A DNA stretch of 64,000 nucleotides from Triglochin maritima (lineage: Eukaryota; Streptophyta; Magnoliopsida; Alismatales; Juncaginaceae). Position numbers and translations under genes: made by a program. How positions within the stretch are numbered: the first letter of the stretch is position 1; each line of letters begins with the position of its first letter. The stretch covers positions 29,803,621-29,867,620 of the forward strand of contig OY821784.1 of the NCBI GenBank assembly GCA_963682175.1, in the 5' to 3' direction. The notes beneath the pieces are model-generated. The model did no database searches and was not told the origin of the DNA. It saw only the letters and a program-made list of their open reading frames with translations. Shown here one piece after another: positions 35,948 through 48,201 of this stretch.

Positions 35948-37796
35948 GTGAAATTTTTTGTAAGTCAGCAAATATTTGAAACAACCAATGACACGATAAG
36001 ATGGATGAAACAAGTTGTCATCGGAGTCAGATTTTTTTGGGTGATATCATCCTATAAACCACAAGCAGATAATCAGATGAATTGTTATCTGAGATACGAT
36101 AGCAGAAAGGAAATGGGTTGCCGGGATATTGATATTGCAGTACGGAGGAACACGAAAAGAAAGGGTCGCGAGTGTTTTTTGATAAAGATGGTCGAGCAAT
36201 AAGAGCGTGATGGATGAGTCATAGTTTCTGATAGTTCTCATGGTCAGCATAGTTCTCAAGGTCAGCATAACCACAGACTTGCAGTTTATCTAGAGGGTCA
36301 CCGACAGATCAGCGATCTTAGTCCTGGGGCTAAGAAAATTGTTCGTGAGATGACTAGGCACGAACGAAATCACGTAACATCTTGTTGGCGGTAAAGGAGA
36401 AATTCACAGAGAATAATCCAAATTAGACACATTTATAACTGTAGAGAGTACATGAGGCGGGTAAAATCTGAAGACAGGAATACCGCTGAACAGTTTCTGC
36501 ATCAGGTAGAGCAGTATCAGTACTGGTATTGGATTCTGGCGGATGAAGAAACTAATGTCGTCACTCACGCATTCTTGTCACATCTGACGTCGGTTAAGTT
36601 GTTACGCACATACCCTTTGATAATTTGCATTGATTCAACGTATCGGCTAAGCAATTATGAAGGATCAGACCGAGCGTAGTTACCGGTGGGTATTAGAGAA
36701 GTTGCGAGATTTGTTATGCAGTACTGTCAGCCGGACTGCAATAATAACGGACCGGGAGTTAGGTCTTATGCGACCAGTGAGAGAGGTTTTTCCTGACTCT
36801 GCTTATTTACTTTGCACCTGGCATATAAACAAAGACGTATACAACTACGCATACTACGCATTCGGCAAGACCAAGCAGTTGGCAGAGACTTTGAAGTGTG
36901 AAAAGTGGAGGAAAATCATGCTTTCTACTTCAGAATCCGATTATAATAGAGTTGTGCGTACTCTAAAAGATTCGTATAGATCTTGACCAGCTATCACGGA
37001 GTATCTGGACGACACGTGGTTAGTGCATAAAGAAAAGTTTGTGTTGAATTGGACGAACAAAGTCCTTCATTTCGGCAACACCACGAACTGTAGGGTCGAA
37101 AGTGCTCATTCGGCTCAGAAAGACTGGATTACTTCATCGACTGCAACTCTGGACACTCTTTTCGACCGCGTCAACGCGGCTATTGAAATGCAGCTGACGA
37201 ATATTCAAAACTTTCTTGAAGAGTCGAGACGTCCAAATTTGACTAACTACATAAATGATTTATATCAGTATATAAATGGTCAAATTTCACATCACTGCTT
37301 CTCATTGTTGAGTCGGGAGTTTAAGAGAATGCAAGACTTAAGTGATCAAGTTTAATATCGTTGTGGGTGCACTTTTCTGACTTCCCATGAGATTCCTTGT
37401 GCATGTACCATCCACGGTTGTATTGAGTCAGGTGAAGAAATTTATTTAGAGCAGATTCATCCATTCTGGAAAACACTTGTCATTGGAGAAGGAGTCGAAA
37501 TGCCAGAGTTTGTGGATCAGTCATCACAAGACGTCGAGAATTTTCGGAACTTCGTTGATGAGATTTCGGGGACCGACCTTGCAGTAATTCGTAGTGCCTC
37601 TCGTGTTTTATACATGCAACTACTCCCCGATCAGTGGAACTATGTAGAGCTCGTACAAAATACTAAGGTACGAGGTCGACCAAAGGAAAAGTCTACACTA
37701 CGGGACCCGAGTGCCTTCGAGTATGCTGAGCGAGGTCATGGTCGATCTTCTAGTAGTCGGAGCAGGGGTTGTGGTCGATCTTCTAGTTCGTCTTGA
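35948..37796 (+). pseudogene. Second MULE transposase, degraded
   Basis: An N-terminal domain related to FAR1-like MULE proteins (35948-36202) is followed by a stop-containing part with LAVYLEGHRQISDLSPGAKK. The MULE domain has IICIDSTYRLSNYE (first Asp), IITDRELGL (second Asp) and CTWHINKDV. About 35 residues normally found between STYR and the YRWVLEKL segment are missing, and the frame changes there near 36660. Later parts contain RVESAHSA, a SWIM-like CGCTFLTSHEIPCAC in which the usual Cys-x-His is Cys-x-Cys, and KVRGRPKEK with DPSAFEY, both usual near the C terminus of these proteins. It is not functional as read. Confidence 0.82.
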
Positions 37797-37929
37797 TCGT
37801 CCGCAAACATGAGTACAAGATCTGGAATGACGACATGTTTGCTGTTATTATTATAAGTTTTCTATTTTTTCGCAGTAAACATGTTCTTCCAGTTATTATA
37901 TATAAGTTTACTATTTTATTCATCCTGTA

Positions 37930-38491
37930 GTGTCTGGACGGATTGACGTAGATGACTTCCCATATGTGGATAGACTTTCAGGAATCATCTTACCATTTCT
38001 GGGGCGGTGGAATGATGTACGTGCTGATGACAATTGTGGATTTCGATGCGTTGCCAATATTTTCTATGGTGGTCAAGACAATTGGTTTTACGCCCGTTGT
38101 GCAATTTCTAATGAGATAGGGGCGCATCCCATTTATGAGCACGTTTATTATGACAGTGTGGTACATGCTCGTCAGCGAATTATTTGGGGGCGGAGGACCT
38201 TGTGGCGAGGATCACTATATGAAGATTTGGTGCAACTTGTTCCCGATTGCCAATTTTTACAAGTGTGCAATTTTGTATTTCTCAGTGGGAACAGATGGTT
38301 CGTTGTACCCGTGTATTACAGTGCCCCCTTGGGAGAGTCCGTCTACCATGACGAAGTCATGCAGAGAGTTCATTATTGCTCATTTAGGGAGTTACAAACA
38401 TTACATTAGCTTAGAATTAGCCGAGGGATTCCCAGTATCTCCTATAGAGACCCTGTGGTTTCAAATGCAAGATCGGAGTGTTCTTGGATAG
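37930..38491 (+). pseudogene. OTU-type cysteine protease domain, frameshifted
   Basis: The first half, in one frame, has ADDNCGFRCVANIFYG, the catalytic Asp-Cys motif of OTU proteases. The second half is in the next frame: YKCAILYFS, then HYISLELAEGFPVSPIETLW, which holds the expected catalytic His region and the PxxxxxW tail seen in plant MULE-linked OTU proteins. The frame changes near 38265-38280, so a frameshift splits the domain. OTU domains fused to or next to MULE transposases are known in plants. The gene follows the transposase directly, and the two may once have been one polyprotein. Confidence 0.75.
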
Positions 38492-38986
38492 AGCGGGAGT
38501 ATGAAAATAGGAGAGGATATTGAGACTAGTTATGTTGTAGATTTTGATTGTAATTTGTAATGTATTGGTTAAATTACTATATTTTTAATGTATAATCTGT
38601 TCAAATTTAAAATGCATTACATATAGCAAATAAGGAGAAAATATATTCGTTAGAAATATATAATAAGAGTACAACATATAAGCAAATAAAAATACAAATA
38701 ATAAGAGTTCAACAGATAATAAAGTAAATAATGTACAAGCCGACTACAACTCATCCTCCGAATCATGGTCAGAAATGCTCAACTAACTGTTCCACGGCTG
38801 TATGAAGTTATCCTAATCTACACATGCAGCTCTCGTGTCCTCTTCCGGCATCAGGTCCCTCTTCTCCAAGAACGGTTGCGCAAGCAACTGTTGACTCATC
38901 CACTGTATATAACATCAAAATTAGTGTACATTAACAATAAAAACAAAATATACATTACAAATAAAAAATAAATTAAAAAAACTTAC
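38492..38986. other. Gap between OTU remnant and PMD gene
   Basis: AT-rich DNA between two convergent genes, with no recognised feature. Part of it, next to 38987, is probably an intron of the PMD gene, because a GTAAGT-type donor lies there on the minus strand. Confidence 0.35.
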
Positions 38987-41900
38987 GACATCGCCACATG
39001 TCTTATCCAGTGGTCTCTTAGGTCTCGGGGTGGTACCACGCACGAGAGATGGATGTGAGTACCTACCGAACCAATCCAAATAATTTGCATGACAAGTGGA
39101 GGGGTCGCGGCTACGTGTGAGATCGCCAAGGTGAAGTCGGACTCCTCTCGCAAATGTCCGCCAAATAGTTTCCGCCATCGAAGCGGAGTACCTCACGTCG
39201 TACGTCGCCGCAATCTCAGACCGCACTGCATGCTCTCGGGTTGGGATGTCAATCGGGATCACCTGAACATATCCTAACTAACACAAGACGCGATCAGGCA
39301 AATAAGGCTCCATGATATCCCGATAATGAATAATACCCATCAGTAAGGTCCTCAACACCTCCGCAGCAGGCTCAGGACCATATGGCAACCACTACACCTA
39401 AACGTTGACACGTTAACAATAATAAAAATAAAAATTAAATAAATGTAAATGGTATATAGTTTTATACATGCAATGCAGTCATCTGATCTAGCTCTATACG
39501 AATGGAATGGAGTCGCCCCTCGCTATTATCCTCTCTCCGGAAGGCCCACATACGTGAACGAGGATAGGCCGACTGAATGATTTTCCGCTCCCGATGCGGG
39601 CAAAAAGGAGGAAAATACTCATATATCCAAGCTTGCAGCAGCGTAAGACAACCCGCAATACCAGAATAATCATCACGGCTAGCTATCCCCAACTAGCGAT
39701 ATAGGAATGCCAACGTCGCCGACCCCATGAGTATTACTAACCAATGGTACCCGGCTCCCTAGCATCTAATATGTCACGTTGTCTAATCCTGCAATCGCTC
39801 TTGTCGACAAACAAGACGCATCTGAGCAGTAAGAACAGGTTAGCAGTCAACTGCGTATCCTCAGCCCGTGGAGGTCTGCAGAAGTCGTAAACAACGTCGA
39901 TGCTAACACCACCTCCACTCTAAAAAGGGTTATCCCTCCCAAGACCAGCAACGGTCTCCCCGAGTAGCTCGGCTACATAACTCCTCAGCTCAGTCGTCGA
40001 TGCCTGTGAAGGGAATGTGTTCTAAAAGTTTTACTTTTAAAATGTCAATTATTATGAATTGAATGAGGAATCATTTTGTCCCTTGTTTATGTTATACGTC
40101 TTTTAGAAGTGTTAAGGAAGAGGCTCTTGGTCCTTAACCGTAGAGCTCTAAAAGATATTGGTTTACATAAAACAAAAGATATTCGCAATCATGGTAATTA
40201 ACATGAGACATTAATTACCGAGTTAAGATTGTCATGTTGGTCATAGATCCTTGTAGCTCTACAAGTGAGTGACAACACGGGTACACAAAAAAGGAAAATA
40301 TTACTTTTGTATACTGAATAGACCTAATAAGTAAAACATTATAGAATTGTGTTTTCTGTGTCATTAATGTTTTACTGTGTCCTTAGTTCTTTGATACGAG
40401 ACTTATATCCGATCACTTAGGAATTGCTTAATTAGACTAGTGTCTTGAGCTATCGATGAGTGTAGTGTAAATGCCTTGGTTGGTTAAGTATGACTTTTGT
40501 TGGAGAAGATAGTTAGTCAAAAGATTATCATTGCCCTTCTTAAATGAGTGATGATATTAGTGGGCCCCTTGATAAAGCAAAGTTATAATGTGCACAATGT
40601 GATTTGAGTTAAGTCACATATTTATAACTAGCTTAAAGAGATCAAGAAATGAATACTAATACAAAGATGACACAATACTACTTTGTGTGTATTCTTAATA
40701 TCATGAGGCAAGGGGCGGACACAAGTGGTGCACTCCATCACTAAATGGATCAGGTTTTGGTTCGAGTGGAATTAAGACATCTAACTAATTGGGAGCTATA
40801 ATGTGTAGCTAGATACCGCTTATAGCTTGTGATATTAATCTCTTAATATGACTGTCAACTTAGTCTAGATCCTCCCATAGGTCACACCGCAAAAACCGGG
40901 AAACAAGAAGCTTGATTTTTGGTTCATATGATGTGTCGGGTTTCTTATAGAAAATATGACACATGTGGTGAACAAGTAAAATCAATTATGTTGTGATATA
41001 TATAACATAATTAGAATCATGATAAATTCATATGAGGTGCATATATTATGAGGTGCAATAATTTATTGTTGCATAGGATAACATATTGCATAAGTTGTGA
41101 ATTTGCTAAAACCCCCTAATGTTCAAACTTTGTTGGAAATAAATCCAAAATTTGAAAAGGCAAAATCGGGTAAAAGTTTGGTAATCCGTTATGGTTCGGT
41201 CGACCGAAGGATCTGTGGATCGGTCAACCGAACGTGGAACGGATGGTCATAGTTGATTGACCGAACTTGACCAAAGTGCCTGGAATTCTGGATCGGTATT
41301 CCGAACTTGGTCAAACGTTTTGTGGATGCAATACATTATGGAATTAGTTTGTGAGAGAAAATGTCAAGAAAACATGGCTTAAGAATAACCATGATTGAGA
41401 GTAAGATTGGAGCCTATAAATAAGTCCTTATTCTCCTTAATTATGTTAGAAGTTTTGCTAATTCTTTTCTCTCCTAATTCACCACAAAAAACCACGAAAA
41501 TTCTCTTAAATTTCTAAGTCTTTGGAAGGAGAAATCTCAGAGACTAAGGAAGGGGTTTGTAGGTAGATTATAAGCTAGTTTGGAGATTGATTGGCTAGCT
41601 CCTTTCTCTCCAACCTTGTTTAGGATTTCGGTGAACACTCGGACGCATCCGGCGCAAGAGGAAGCAACGATCGTCTTCCTCAACATCTCTGGATGATCAA
41701 GAAGTTTTAGAGAACTTCTAGGTATGAATTTTGGAGTCCCTTGTGTTTGTTTTAATATAGTTTTAAAACTAGTTATTGAAACAAACTGATGCATGCATGA
41801 AATAAATCATAGAAAATTGTAATTTATCCTTATTAGGCATAAAAATTTGAAAATCTATATGCACAATTAAACATGAAATTCTGCAGCTTGAGCACCGACC

Positions 41901-42268
41901 ATACGACCTTCAACATGAATGCAAAAGATCTAGAACACGTCATACAACATGATCGTCATCTCTCCGAAAGACTGGTGGAAAGAGTTGGTGTCAGGCTGCC
42001 ACTGCTCCACAAATACAGATATCAACGACATGTCAAGGCAAGGGAACATGCTGTAAGGCAAGTGACCCAATCCGCTCTCAGTAATGCCCCTTGTGTTATC
42101 ATTACTCAAAACTGAGCGCCAACCCTGCAATGTAGTATAGGCACTGTGCCGATTATGGCACTTCAGAACCTTCCGATCCTCGCCCTCCCAAATACGTCTG
42201 GCAATGTGGCCCCTGAAACTAGGAATGACGCTCTCATCTAAAGGACCACCGGACATCACAGCAGTCAC
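38987..42268 (-). pseudogene. Plant mobile domain (PMD) gene split by a solo LTR
   Basis: The minus-strand reading begins near 42268 with GGPLDESVIPSFRGHIARR, then LKCHNRHSAYTTLQGW, MSLISVFVEQWQPDTNSFH and FGEMTIMLYDV, the classic start of the PMD family (MAIN-like, also called serine/threonine phosphatase 7 long form). The solo LTR 40007-41885 then interrupts it. After it come LRSYVAELLGETVAG, LFLLRCVLFVDKS and CLTLLQAWIYEYFPPF, and across an intron (39398-39467) the part with YGPEPAAEVL, IPTREHAVRSEI and ANYLDWFGRYSHPSL. Several in-frame stops are present. PMD proteins of host origin act in gene silencing and meristem control; many others are carried by MULEs. This copy sits next to the MULE remnants. 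Confidence 0.85.
40007..41885 (+). mobile_element. Solo LTR inserted in the PMD gene
   Basis: This 1879-bp sequence starts TGAAGGGAATG and ends CTGCA. Flanking 5-bp segments gcctg (40002-40006) and gcttg (41886-41890) match except for one base and are read as the target duplication. Partial copies lie at 5125-6228 (3' part, inverted) and 56706-57172 (5' part). It contains GGTCGACC and GGTCAACC motifs near 41212-41310. No internal region is present. Confidence 0.82.
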
Positions 42269-43169
42269 ACTCCAAGAATCTTCCTCAACCCTCTTCTTCT
42301 TCTGAGCTCGGGCATTTACAGTGCAAGAACTCGAATCACTGGTCAGAAACCTACCACCTATACCCTTCTGAATTACTCACTCAGCAGTAGAAGAACTACC
42401 ATGTAGCCCCGTCCTCTACCATACTGCTCCTCTCGTGCACGTCCTCTACCATACTCCCCCTGCCTCTCCTCCTCCTACCGCTCCAACTCCAACCCATGTT
42501 GGCCCCCATCGTCACTCTCCATCTCATCCGAAATTTCCTCATCATTGAAGGAATCATAACGTGTCTGACGATGATGTAAACTATCCCTCTCCCTCCTAAC
42601 CGAAACAGATATACCCCGACTACGTGGATGACGAGGTGATGAATCCTTCACGTAAGCCAGTGCAGCACGTAAGGGTATGAATTTTCCTTTTCCTCCACGG
42701 TAACATGATGACTATTAATTAAATTTTATTAAAATTTCGTTAAATGGATTTAAGTTACTAAATTAACAAAATTATTAATTATTTTAATAATTACCAATTA
42801 ATACTAATTATATTTACTAATTATTAGTTATAACTAAATAATAAAAAATAAAAAAACAATAAGGGGGGTCTGCCGGAGCCCCCCTCCCCCCAATAATTAC
42901 CAATTAATACTAATTATATTTACTAATTATTAGTTATAACTAAATAATAAAAAATAATAAAAACATTAAGGGGGCGTCTGCTGGAGCGCCTCCCCCGGAA
43001 GGAGGGGAGGCTCCCGCGGGCGCCTCCTCAATTTAAACTTAAAATAAATTCGAACTTTTACCATATTCGAGTGCATCGGGGCGTCCGCTGACTTTTTCTT
43101 GGCCAGCGAGACATTGTTTTTGGTGATTATGAGGAAGATGGAGAGAGAGTGATGGTAGGAGAGTGAAAT
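42269..43169. other. Upstream of the PMD gene, with a tandem duplication
   Basis: The part to about 42640 may still be the N-terminal coding region of the PMD gene on the minus strand (Ser/Arg- and acid-rich, with stops). Then an AT-rich block of about 110 bases with GC-rich ends is repeated (about 42774-42885 and 42892-42990, shared block AATTACCAATTAATACTAAT). The GC-rich parts form local inverted repeats. Confidence 0.5.
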
Positions 43170-43245
43170 GAAGAGATATATAAGTAGAAATGAGAGAAGA
43201 GCAAAATGGTAATTGACACTGGTGATTTAAGTAATTTATGGGCGA
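43170..43245. repeat. Arm of the foldback element, interrupted by an LTR element
   Basis: The sequence AAATGGTAATTG…ATTTAAGTAATT matches the right arm at about 14885-14946. Its missing end, TGTTTAGCAG, resumes after the second LTR and target duplication at 50619-50628. The left arm of this copy was not found. Confidence 0.65.
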
Positions 43246-44443
43246 TGATGCATTGCATACATTGCATCATATGTCTTTCATTTAGATTAATTTTATATCA
43301 ATAAATGCTACTAAGGTATGTGTTTAGTCTTATTTACAGAATACAGGGACCTGAATGCAAATTACCCATATCCCGAGACTAAACGCTTGCAAGAGACTCA
43401 TTTCTATCATAAAGACCAAGTTCAAGATTATCGGGATTTAAATTGAAGTCCATCCAAGCATAAAAGCATTCAAAGACCTAATTACAAAAAGGCCAAGGAC
43501 TTAAGCACAAAAGTAGCCAATGACTTAATTGCAAAAAGGTGAGGACCCGACTGCAAATTACGAGTACCAAAATATTATTTTGGAGAAGTTCTAAAGAAAA
43601 ATCAATTTGGATCTCCAAATATATGAAGAAATAAATTCGGAGCTCAAAAGAAACAAAAGAATTCAATCCAGACGCGCAAATGACATTTAAATCATACCAT
43701 AACCACACAGGAAAAATCCGGATCGATTCTGAGCCAAAAAGGTGGCGATTCCACCGCACCTCATGTACAAAATGCGGCGATTCCGCCGCACAAAAGTCGA
43801 TCCGTGCGCTCAAATTTTTACCAATGCTGTATTGACGCGTGTACTTTCCGTTTATGTATTAGGATCCCCGGTTGAGGCTATAAATAAGGCCGAATCATGT
43901 ATTGAAAGAGGTCCTCTGCTCTTCTTTTTAGCAATAAAATTCTATTTTTTTATTTTGTATTTTTAGTTTTCTTTTGTAGTTTCTCTAGGACCCCTTCTCC
44001 TTCCCTCCATCCACGAGTTTCTAACTCTCTCCAAAGGGTGGGGGTGACGGATTTAGGGTGATCAGAAGAAGAATTACGTTATTATTTTAATTTCGTGTTA
44101 GTATATTTTGATTACTTGACTTTATGTTGAGTCATTTATCATGTAATGCTTTATAACTAATGTGATTTATTATAAGTTTCAGAATTCTCTAATCAAAACC
44201 CGATATCTAATCCTCCACCTGCTGGACTCTCACCCATCTTTGCTTTATTTTCTTTTTAGTTTTTGTTGTTTTTGCTTTAGATAATTAAAAACCAAAAATC
44301 TCAAACCAAACTTATTTCTCTCTATTTCTTTCCTAAATCGAAAATCACAAAAATAACAATATCTCTCCCTCCTTGTGTTCGACCCGTACTTGCCACGTCT
44401 TCATTGACGCTATGCACTTGCGGTATAAATAAAATTCGCATCA
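43246..44443 (+). repeat. 5' LTR of the gag-protease element
   Basis: It starts TGATGCATTGC and ends TTCGCATCA. It is nearly identical to 49413-50613 with few differences, which points to a fairly recent insertion. It holds a direct repeat of the GGCGATTCCGCCGCAC type (about 43743-43795). Confidence 0.92.
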
Positions 44444-44449
44444 AGTTTT

Positions 44450-44467
44450 TGGCGCCGTTGCCGGGGA
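44450..44467 (+). other. Primer-binding site, Asp tRNA
   Basis: TGGCGCCGTTGCCGGGGA is complementary to the 3' end of plant Asp tRNA (18 bases). This is the usual PBS of Athila-like elements. Confidence 0.88.
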
Positions 44468-45873
44468 GGTGACGAAGATTTTGTTTATTTTTTTGATTTC
44501 GTTTCTATTCTGTTTATCGTGTGCGTGATCTAACTATTTGGGTTTGCGTTTCGGGAGACAACAGAGTGCACGGTGAAATCCGGGCACATTCGGAGCAAGA
44601 AGGGCGGCGAAATCGCCGCATCCAAAGAAGAACCTGCGGCGGATTCGCCGCACGTTTGGAGCATCTGGGCTTCAAACTTTTCTGGGGTTGTCTCCATCTC
44701 AGGGTGGACGCGTAGACCGACTGGAAATCTTCGAGAGCGGGCGGCGAACCCGACCGAGCGTGCGTAGGTAACCTTTGTTGCCTTTTTCATCGTAATTTTT
44801 ATTTTCGGAAAATTTCCTTTTTGTAGAACTGCACGTGTTAAGCTCAAATTCTATAATTGGCAATAATTCAACTTTGAACTAAAAATTGGCAAAATTAGAA
44901 GGACTTAGTGCATGCATCATATAGTGTTTTGTTTGCATTATTCTTGCTAAATTCTTACAAATTAATTTTTGTTGAAGAGTGCTGGAGGCAAGGTACGTGC
45001 GTGGTTTTTATCGATTGCATTTAAGCATATAATTTAGTTTGCATACAACCATTGAAATTGTCCCCCAATTAAAGATCAATGTTTGGCTATCTTTTCTAGA
45101 TTTAAGTTAAACTATCTTAAGGGCAACTCTGTAGGAAAAGATACGGTGGGGATTTCATCACCCTTCCGTGGCCCACAAATAACAATCCCAAAGTGTCACC
45201 CAAGCCTTCAAATTAAAATCAATTAGACATTGGCCCTTAAGGATTCAGACTCAATTAAGGAGAAGATTGGTTTGACTTGCTATGACTTGAAGCTGATCCA
45301 ATTTAATTTGGTGTCTAGAAAGTGTTTTTGTGTTGACGTAAGTCTTCCAAGCGAAGTGGTTGTCTAATTGGCACCGACTCTGTCGGAAGCGCCCCCACTA
45401 GCTCTACACTGCCTGGCCAATTTGGTTTGATTAGTGAGGGAGGTGAATCAAGCGAACCAATTAGACTCAACCAGTTAGGAGTCGTCTAGATCTAAGCGAC
45501 ATTAGGTCTAGGATTGTTTGAACCGTGCTTGTTTAGGAAACTTCTGACCAACCCTCTCATCTTTCTTTTAGAGTTAAGTTTCCATTCTCATCTGAGTCTT
45601 CTTTCTCTTCTCACCTGAATTCTCTAGATTAGGATTCCTTTCTCATTTTTCCCCCTTCTATTGTTTGTTTCCATTTTTGAAAGAAAAAAAGTAATTGATT
45701 CTTGAAATTGAATTTGGAATTTAAATTTCAAATTTGAATTCAAAAATTGATTCAAACCGGTGCACTCAGATTTGGGTTCGGGACTTGAGCAATCGACTCT
45801 CACGAGTTCATCTAGATTCCAGTCTAGACCTTAGCCCCCCAATCCACCTGTTGCACCACCTCACCCGGATCCA

Positions 45874-48201
45874 ATGGGTGAGAATGTAGTGGACCCACCT
45901 GTTGCACCACCTAGGACTATGAGGGATCGGTGCTACCCAACGATGGCTGCTCAGCCATCGTGCATCGTTATGCCCACCATACCGGGTCGCGACTTCGAAC
46001 TGAAGGCACAATACATGAGTATGTTGCCCAAGTTCACCTCTAAGGAAGACCCATATCTCTTCCTTAGAGAATTTGAGGAAATCTTCCCCCTTATGCAATA
46101 CCAGCATATCTCTGAGAAGGCAGTGCGTCTTAAATTCGTGCCTCTAGCACTGAAGGACGACACTAAGAAATGACTATATAGTCTAGCCGAAAGATCTATT
46201 AGGAGTTGGGCCGAGTTTGTTCAAGTGTTCTTAAAGAAATATTTCCGCAACCATAAGACTATTAGGATTAGGAATGAAATTGTTGCATTCGTTCAATCTG
46301 AGAGCGAGCCGTTCTATTCCCATTTAGAAAGATTTAAAAGTCTGTTGACCCAATGCCCTCACCATGGAATTCCAAGATGGCAATTGTGCCAAATTATTTA
46401 TGAGGGATTGACACCTACATCTAGGGTTATGGTAGAATCTGTAAGCCAAGGGAACTTCATGTCCAAAAATAAGAATGTTGCTTGGACTTTTCTTGAGGAT
46501 TTAGCCGAAAATAGTATGCAATGGGATAATGCTAGAGCACCGAATAACCCGAGTATTGGATCTAGAATAGCAAGTCAACCCAAACCATGTGTCTTAGTTG
46601 TAGATGCCACTGTAGCTGCTGAAGCAAAACTAGCTACCCTTATGCGTAGAATGAAAAGTCTAGAGCTAAAAACCCGACCCGTAGTGAATCAAGCATCTTC
46701 TATCCCTTGCTCTAGATGTGGTCAAATTGGTAATACAATGGAGGATTGTGCGGACTTGGAACAAGTTAATGCCGCATTTAGCCATTCTAGAAATGACCCA
46801 TACGCATCAACCTATAACCCGGGTTGGCGTAATCATCCCAATTTGTCATGGAACCAACAAGGTCAACCTCCTAGACAACAACCAAACCCGTATAACCAAA
46901 ATAATATATCATCTAGGTTTAGTGACAATGGAGATTATGATGTTAGATTGACAAGCTTGGAAAAATTGGTTAAGAGTTTTATGCAAACAACCACCCAATC
47001 CTTCCAAAGGCTAGAAAGACAAGTCAACCAACTAGCACAAATAGTAGGTGAAGGAGAAAAGGGTTAGTTTCCAAGTCAACCCGAGGTGAATCCAAGACCT
47101 AATAATCAATATCAGCCCTATCAACCACCTCCAGGAAGTAACAACCCTAGACCGGTTCAAATGGTTCATGAGGAGGGACCGTTCCAACAAATAAATGCAG
47201 TTGTATCATTACGATCCGGAAAACAAGTTGATAACAATGTGGTCAATCCTAGAGCTCCTAATCAATCTAGCCCTCAAGCACCCACAAGTGACCTGACCAT
47301 TGAACCTGAAGTCCAATTTGAAAAGCCCAACCCACCTACTCAACCTGAACCTATAGCTCAACCTGAGCGAGTCTATGTTCCTAAAGCCTCATTCCCCAAT
47401 AGACTCAAGAAGAGCTCAAGTGCACAAATGGAGAAAGTCTTGGAAGTATTTAAGCAAGTTAAGGTGAATATTCCACTCCTAGATATGATTCAACAAATAC
47501 CTGCTTATGCTAAATTCTTACAAGATCTGTGCACTAAAAAGAGAAAAACAAACGTACCAAAGAAGGCATTCTTAACTGCAAACATAAGCTCTATTCTGTC
47601 CAACTCATCTCCTATAAAGTATAAGGACCCTGGGTGTCCCACAATTTCATGTGTGATAGGAGATACTTTTATCAACAAAGCCCTTCTAGACCTTGGTGCT
47701 AGTGTTAACTTACTCTCGTTCTCTGTTTATGAGCAACTCAACCTTGGTCCACTAAAACCCTCTAAGACAACCCTTCAATTTGCTGATTGCTCTATTAAGA
47801 AACCAAGAGGTATAGTAGAGGATGTTTTGATTAAGGTTGGTGACTTCATTTACTCAGTGGATTTTGTCGTACTAGACACTGAACCTGTTGTAAATTCTAA
47901 GAGACAAATCCCTGTAATACTAGGCAGACCATTTTTAGCCACTTCTGAAGCTTTGATAAATTGCCTAAATGGGCTCATACAACTATCTTTTGGAAACTTA
48001 AAAGCTGAATTTAATATCTTTCATGTTGATAGTGAGCCAGAAATAGTATGCAATCAAAGTGATGTTGTGATGAGATCGCGTATCTATAAGATTTCTCAAT
48101 CAAATAAATCATCACAAAATCAAAAAGAAAGTGAGAAAAGGGGAGTAATTCATCCACCCAACCACCATCACTCGAGCAAATTAGAGAACCAATACATGTG
48201 A
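45874..48201 (+). pseudogene. gag-protease gene of the LTR element, two in-frame stops
   Basis: One frame runs from the ATG at 45874 to the stop at 48201, broken only by TGA at 46171-46173 (a Trp codon is expected there) and TAG at 47065-47067. Capsid motifs include MLPKFTSKEDPYLFLREFEE, LKKYFRNHKT and LERFKSLLTQCPHHGIP. A nucleic-acid-binding CxxC-type segment (PCSRCGQIGN) follows. Protease shows ALLDLGASVNLLSFSVYEQL (D-L-G in place of D-T/S-G, as often seen in Athila-like proteins) and VILGRPFLATS. The element ends without polymerase genes. One of the stops may be read through, but simple decay is more likely. Confidence 0.88.
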
